Below are positions 61,116 through 64,000 of a DNA stretch of 64,000 nucleotides, piece by piece. The stretch lies in the NCBI RefSeq assembly GCF_001278115.1, contig NZ_LIYD01000005.1:2720566-2784565 (forward strand). Reading direction: 5' to 3'. Below the pieces are notes generated by a model that saw nothing but the letters and a program-made list of their open reading frames with translations, ran no database searches and had not been told where the DNA came from. The DNA comes from Flavobacterium akiainvivens. Lineage in GTDB: Bacteria; Bacteroidota; Bacteroidia; Flavobacteriales; Flavobacteriaceae. Position 1 is the stretch's first letter, and each line of letters opens with the position of its first letter. Made by a program: the position numbers and the translations under genes.

Positions 61116-61568
61116 ATGAGTAAAATAAGGATTACCAAGCAGTTTACATTCGAAACCGGCCACGCCCTTTACGGCTATGACGGCAAGTGCAAAAACGTGC
61201 ACGGCCACAGCTACAAGCTGTCGGTTACGGTAATTGGAGAGCCTATAGCCGACAAAAACAACGTAAAATACGGCATGGTAATAGACTTTGGCGACCTGAA
61301 ACACATTGTAAAAGAGGAAGTTGTAGATATTTTTGACCACGCAACCGTGTTTAACCAAAACACCCCGCACGTAGAACTAGCCGCCGAACTTAAAAACCGC
61401 GGGCACCACGTTATACTGGTTGATTATCAGCCTACAAGCGAAAATATGGTGATTGATTTCGCCGCTAAAATCAGTAGCCGCCTGCCCGAAAACATAAAAC
61501 TGCACTCACTAAGGCTACAGGAAACCGAGACTTCTTATGCCGAATGGTACCTTAGCGACAACCAATAA
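61116..61568 (+). CDS. queD: 6-carboxytetrahydropterin synthase (QueD-like)
   Basis: A 150-residue member of the pterin synthase fold that makes 6-carboxytetrahydropterin for queuosine and 7-deazapurine synthesis. The zinc ligands H16, H29 and H31 are present (FETGHAL and VHGHSY), as is the catalytic C25 (GKCKNVHGH). The acidic motif near the C-terminus, LQETETSYAEW, fits the family. No other queuosine gene is visible in this window. It is a single-gene unit divergent from the oxygenase. Confidence 0.92.
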   Translation: MSKIRITKQFTFETGHALYGYDGKCKNVHGHSYKLSVTVIGEPIADKNNVKYGMVIDFGDLKHIVKEEVVDIFDHATVFNQNTPHVELAAELKNRGHHVILVDYQPTSENMVIDFAAKISSRLPENIKLHSLRLQETETSYAEWYLSDNQ

Positions 61569-61635
61569 AAACACAGCTTTTTCTTACATAACGATTTAGA
61601 AAAATACTTAATATTTCACTTTTGGAGTTCAACAT

Positions 61636-61750
61636 TCAGTCTTAAAGCCGAAGGCCGAAAGTCATAAAGTAAAAAAAAGGGAACATAAAATCCAGTCAGC
61701 ATTTTTTGCCCTCCCCTTTCGACTTTCTTTCTTTTGACTTTCGACCAAAA
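61636..61750. repeat. GACTTT/AAAGTC-type intergenic repeat
   Basis: The left side has CTTAAAGCCGAAGGCCGAAAGTCATAAAG, here given as the words AAGCCGAAGGCCGAAAGTC, and the right side has CGACTTTCTTTCTTTTGACT and CTTTCGACC. The halves are roughly inverted. The words resemble those flanking the 16-bp tandem array at 6460-6790. Confidence 0.6.
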
Positions 61751-61783
61751 AAGAAATCCCCACCTTTTAGGGGTGGGGATTTC
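61746..61783 (-). terminator. Terminator of the PorP-PorE-like operon
   Basis: GAAATCCCCACC (61753-61764) pairs with GGTGGGGATTTC (61772-61783). Read on the reverse strand a TTTTTTGG run follows. It lies 56 bases past the PorE-like stop codon. Confidence 0.9.
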
Positions 61784-61838
61784 GGGTATTGCATGTTGGT
61801 TTGTTTCCTTTTGTTAAGGCATGTCCATTTCGCCCTGC

Positions 61839-63710
61839 TTACTGCTTCACGATGATGAACTCTGAGCGGCGGTTTTGTGCGTGCTGCTCATCAGTACACT
61901 CAGTACACTTAACCTTAGGCTGGCTCTCGCCATACCCCTGGCCACTGATGCGCTTCTTGTCGATACCTTTTGAGATTACATACTGAACCGTAGACTTAGC
62001 CCTGCGGTCTGATAACCTCATGTTGTATTTGTCGCTGCCACGGCTGTCTGTGTGCGATTTAACCATGATAACCATGTTCGGGTACTTCTTAAGTACCTCT
62101 ACCAGCTTGTCAAGTTCAAAGGCTGCCTCCTTGGTGATGTTGCTCTTGTCATACTCAAAGTAGATTTCGTTAAGTACTACAAGGGTGTCTACAACAATCT
62201 TCTTGATTGGCTTCAGGTTAGCCGCTACGTTAACCACACCGCCCTTGGTCTTGGCTACCGGGAACGTGTTGCTTTCGTACTCCGGTGCGCTTGCCTGGAT
62301 GGTGTAGGCCCTGTCGCAGTCTACATTGTAGGTTACCTTACCGTCAGCCCCTGCTGTGCGGCGCTCTATTACGTTGTTTTTCTCGTCAAGTATTGCAACC
62401 TGTGCCCCGGCTATAATCTGCCCGGTCTCGGCGTCTTTTACAAGTACTATGGCTTCTACACCACATACAGGCGTAGCGCTGTACAGCTTGTCTATATTGC
62501 CTTCGCCCCTGTTACTGGCAAAGAAACCTATGTTCTTGTCTTTGTTGAAGCTAAAGGCAAAATCGTCCTTGCCTGAGTTTACAGGCTGGCCTACGTTGCG
62601 TGCAGCAGTACCTTTTGATTCTTCGATGTAGAAGATATCAAGCCCACCAAAGCCTTTGTGGCTGTCTGATGAGAAGAATAACCTGCCATCGGCATCAATA
62701 TACGGGTAGTCTTCCCTGCCCGGGGTGTTTACCTTAGGGCCAAGGTTTACAGGCGTGCCGTAGTTGTTGCCGCCTTTTATCTCTACTTTCCAGATGTCCA
62801 TGCCCCCTGTGGTGCCGGTCCTGTCTGATGAGAAGTACAGCCACTTGCCGTCTTTGCTCAGCGCAGGGGCATTGGTGCTCCACGCCTTATCGTTAAACGG
62901 TAGTGCACCGGCCTCTACCCACTTGCCGCTTTGTTTGGTGGCTTTGTACAGGTAAATCTGGCCTACTTTAAGGTTGTTGTCCTTATCGCGCTCAAACTGC
63001 TTGCTCTCTTTAAAGCTCTCTGCAGCAAAATACATGGTGTTGCCGTCTTCGGTTACGGCAACCGTGCCTTCGTGCCATTTTGAGTTCAGGTCGCTTAGCG
63101 GAACCGGCTCGCTAAAGGTAGCGTTGGCATTATACGTAGCCGTATAAATATCAAGAAAAGGCTGCTCGTTTGCACCATACGTCCTGCGGGCGGTGTTGCG
63201 CGCGCTGGTAAAGTAAAACGTGTTATCTGCTGTTAAAAGGCCGCCGAATGAGCTGTACTTGGCATCGTTTATGTCAAGCAGCTTCTCGTCAAACATCTTG
63301 GCCTGGTTGCGTAGTGCAGGAAGGTAGTTAGGGTCGGCAAGGAATTCCTTGGCCCTCTGGTCGTTTGGTGCAAGGCCGGCAAATTTCTTCATCTGCGCGT
63401 TGGCCTCGTCATAACGCTCCAGCGCCTTTAGCATCTGGGCATATTTAAAATACGTTTCCGCATCCTGCTGCGTCTTGGTAAGGTCGGCATACCATTTTAC
63501 CGCTTCTTTTGCATTAAAAGTGATGTAGTAGCATTCGGCAAGCTGCTTCTTTACGTAATCGTCTTTCTTGCTTACCTTTAGGTAATCGGCCGCCGCATCT
63601 ACATATTCCATACGGGCAAAATGCTTATCGGCATCTTTGGTCTGCTCGGTCTGCGCCGTTACTGCCACGGTAGCAAACATAAAGCCAAGGGTAATATATA
63701 AATTTTTCAT
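61839..63710 (-). CDS. PorE-like OmpA-family protein (TPR, beta-propeller, CRD and OmpA domains)
   Basis: A 623-residue exported protein with signal MKNLYITLGFMFATVAVTAQ. The order is a TPR-like helical region (about 25-135), a WD40/PD40-type propeller (about 160-410, with WSTNAPALSKDGKWLYFSSDRTG), a carboxypeptidase-regulatory-like domain (about 415-500) and a C-terminal OmpA domain (about 510-620, with YFEYDKSNI and HTDSRGSDKYNMRLSDRRA) that binds peptidoglycan. The architecture is that of PorE, which anchors the T9SS ring to peptidoglycan. It has a normal signal, not a lipobox. It is downstream of a PorP/SprF gene, as expected for the pair. Confidence 0.9.
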   Translation of the reverse strand: MKNLYITLGFMFATVAVTAQTEQTKDADKHFARMEYVDAAADYLKVSKKDDYVKKQLAECYYITFNAKEAVKWYADLTKTQQDAETYFKYAQMLKALERYDEANAQMKKFAGLAPNDQRAKEFLADPNYLPALRNQAKMFDEKLLDINDAKYSSFGGLLTADNTFYFTSARNTARRTYGANEQPFLDIYTATYNANATFSEPVPLSDLNSKWHEGTVAVTEDGNTMYFAAESFKESKQFERDKDNNLKVGQIYLYKATKQSGKWVEAGALPFNDKAWSTNAPALSKDGKWLYFSSDRTGTTGGMDIWKVEIKGGNNYGTPVNLGPKVNTPGREDYPYIDADGRLFFSSDSHKGFGGLDIFYIEESKGTAARNVGQPVNSGKDDFAFSFNKDKNIGFFASNRGEGNIDKLYSATPVCGVEAIVLVKDAETGQIIAGAQVAILDEKNNVIERRTAGADGKVTYNVDCDRAYTIQASAPEYESNTFPVAKTKGGVVNVAANLKPIKKIVVDTLVVLNEIYFEYDKSNITKEAAFELDKLVEVLKKYPNMVIMVKSHTDSRGSDKYNMRLSDRRAKSTVQYVISKGIDKKRISGQGYGESQPKVKCTECTDEQHAQNRRSEFIIVKQ

Positions 63711-63736
63711 GTGTCTTCTTTTTGTCTCGCTTTAGG

Positions 63737-64000
63737 TTAGAAATAACGTGGTGAACGTGATACTTTTTTCGGGAAGTTCAAATCAAACAACAGCATGATT
63801 TCGTGCGATGCCGGTGTGGTAACGTTAAGGTCGCTCACAATGTGGTCATACGCATAGCCTATCCTCAAATTAGGCGTAATGGCAAAGTTTACCATACCGC
63901 CAAAAGAGTCGTCTAACCTGTAGGTAGCGCCTATCTCAAAGCGGTCAAAGAACAACGCGTTCAAAGAGCCGTCTATCGATGGGTCGATACCAAAGGCTGA
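63737..64000 (-). CDS. PorP/SprF-family T9SS membrane protein (partial, C-terminal end)
   Basis: The frame is open to the window end, and the last 87 residues of the protein are present. The C-terminus reads YRLDDSFGGMVNFAITPNLRIGYAYDHIVSDL...PASHEIMLLFDLNF, the hallmark of the PorP/SprF barrels: the S-HEIML-F pattern and paired aromatic strands. A Pro-Arg-Tyr-Phe end follows. It is upstream of the PorE-like gene with 26 bases between. Such pairs often support one particular surface adhesin, whose gene would lie beyond the window end. Confidence 0.88.
   Translation of the reverse strand, partial: SAFGIDPSIDGSLNALFFDRFEIGATYRLDDSFGGMVNFAITPNLRIGYAYDHIVSDLNVTTPASHEIMLLFDLNFPKKVSRSPRYF

Overview
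The window reads as chromosome from a member of the Bacteroidota, most likely a Flavobacterium-like organism. The evidence is SusC/SusD-type outer-membrane uptake genes, proteins ending in type IX secretion (T9SS) sorting domains, a PorP/SprF gene next to a PorE-like OmpA gene, many small Cys-lipoproteins, a hybrid two-component regulator, and promoters of the TTG-N17..23-TAnnTTTG type in place of the usual -35/-10 boxes. There are no rRNA genes, insertion sequences, phage genes or CRISPR arrays. One tRNA gene (Ala, GGC) is present.

Layout. 1-6.4 kb: the start of a lipoprotein gene, three tandem RDD-family membrane proteins, the aerobic ribonucleotide reductase operon nrdB-nrdA, and a Cys-rich DUF3109 protein. 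6.4-18.2 kb: a 16 x 16-bp tandem repeat beside the promoter of a MarC-type membrane protein, then housekeeping and small genes: a short FAD oxidoreductase, an S41 protease with dCMP deaminase, a HupE-like protein, a TerB-like protein, fructose-1,6-bisphosphatase, a SSAT-like acetyltransferase joined to aspartate kinase, and four poorly known small proteins. 18.3-26.9 kb: a 1138-residue outer-membrane barrel gene whose last 109 bp are repeated beyond an AT-rich lipoprotein gene, then a six-gene exported operon (OB-fold, DUF5777 barrel, CxxCH lipoprotein, YceI, ankyrin, DOMON/T9SS protein) that looks like an uncharacterised envelope redox or cofactor system. 27-36 kb: two unknown proteins, a leucine-rich-repeat protein, a T9SS-exported PhoX-like phosphatase, a divergent EamA exporter/Lrp regulator pair with a clear candidate operator, and a di-haem cytochrome c peroxidase with an extra N-terminal domain.

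36-59.4 kb is one polysaccharide utilisation locus. A hybrid sensor-regulator faces a leftward array of susC, susD, a surface-binding lipoprotein and six exo-acting glycoside hydrolases (GH2, GH31, GH97, GH3, GH3, GH29). The set of beta-galactosidase, alpha-xylosidase-like, beta-glucosidase and alpha-fucosidase activities fits fucosylated galactoxyloglucan oligosaccharides, although no endo-glucanase is present and the GH97 enzyme suggests an alpha-glucoside as well. 59.4-64 kb: tRNA-Ala, an enoyl-CoA hydratase, a 2OG-Fe(II) oxygenase, QueD, and a PorE-like/PorP pair truncated by the window end.

Intergenic DNA is unusually rich in short repeat families (CTTTGTG-type, TTAGC-type, GACTTT-type, a TCATTGCGAGG-type palindromic element), which mostly sit at gene ends. 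Functional calls come from reading motifs and recalled family features; no database search was possible.
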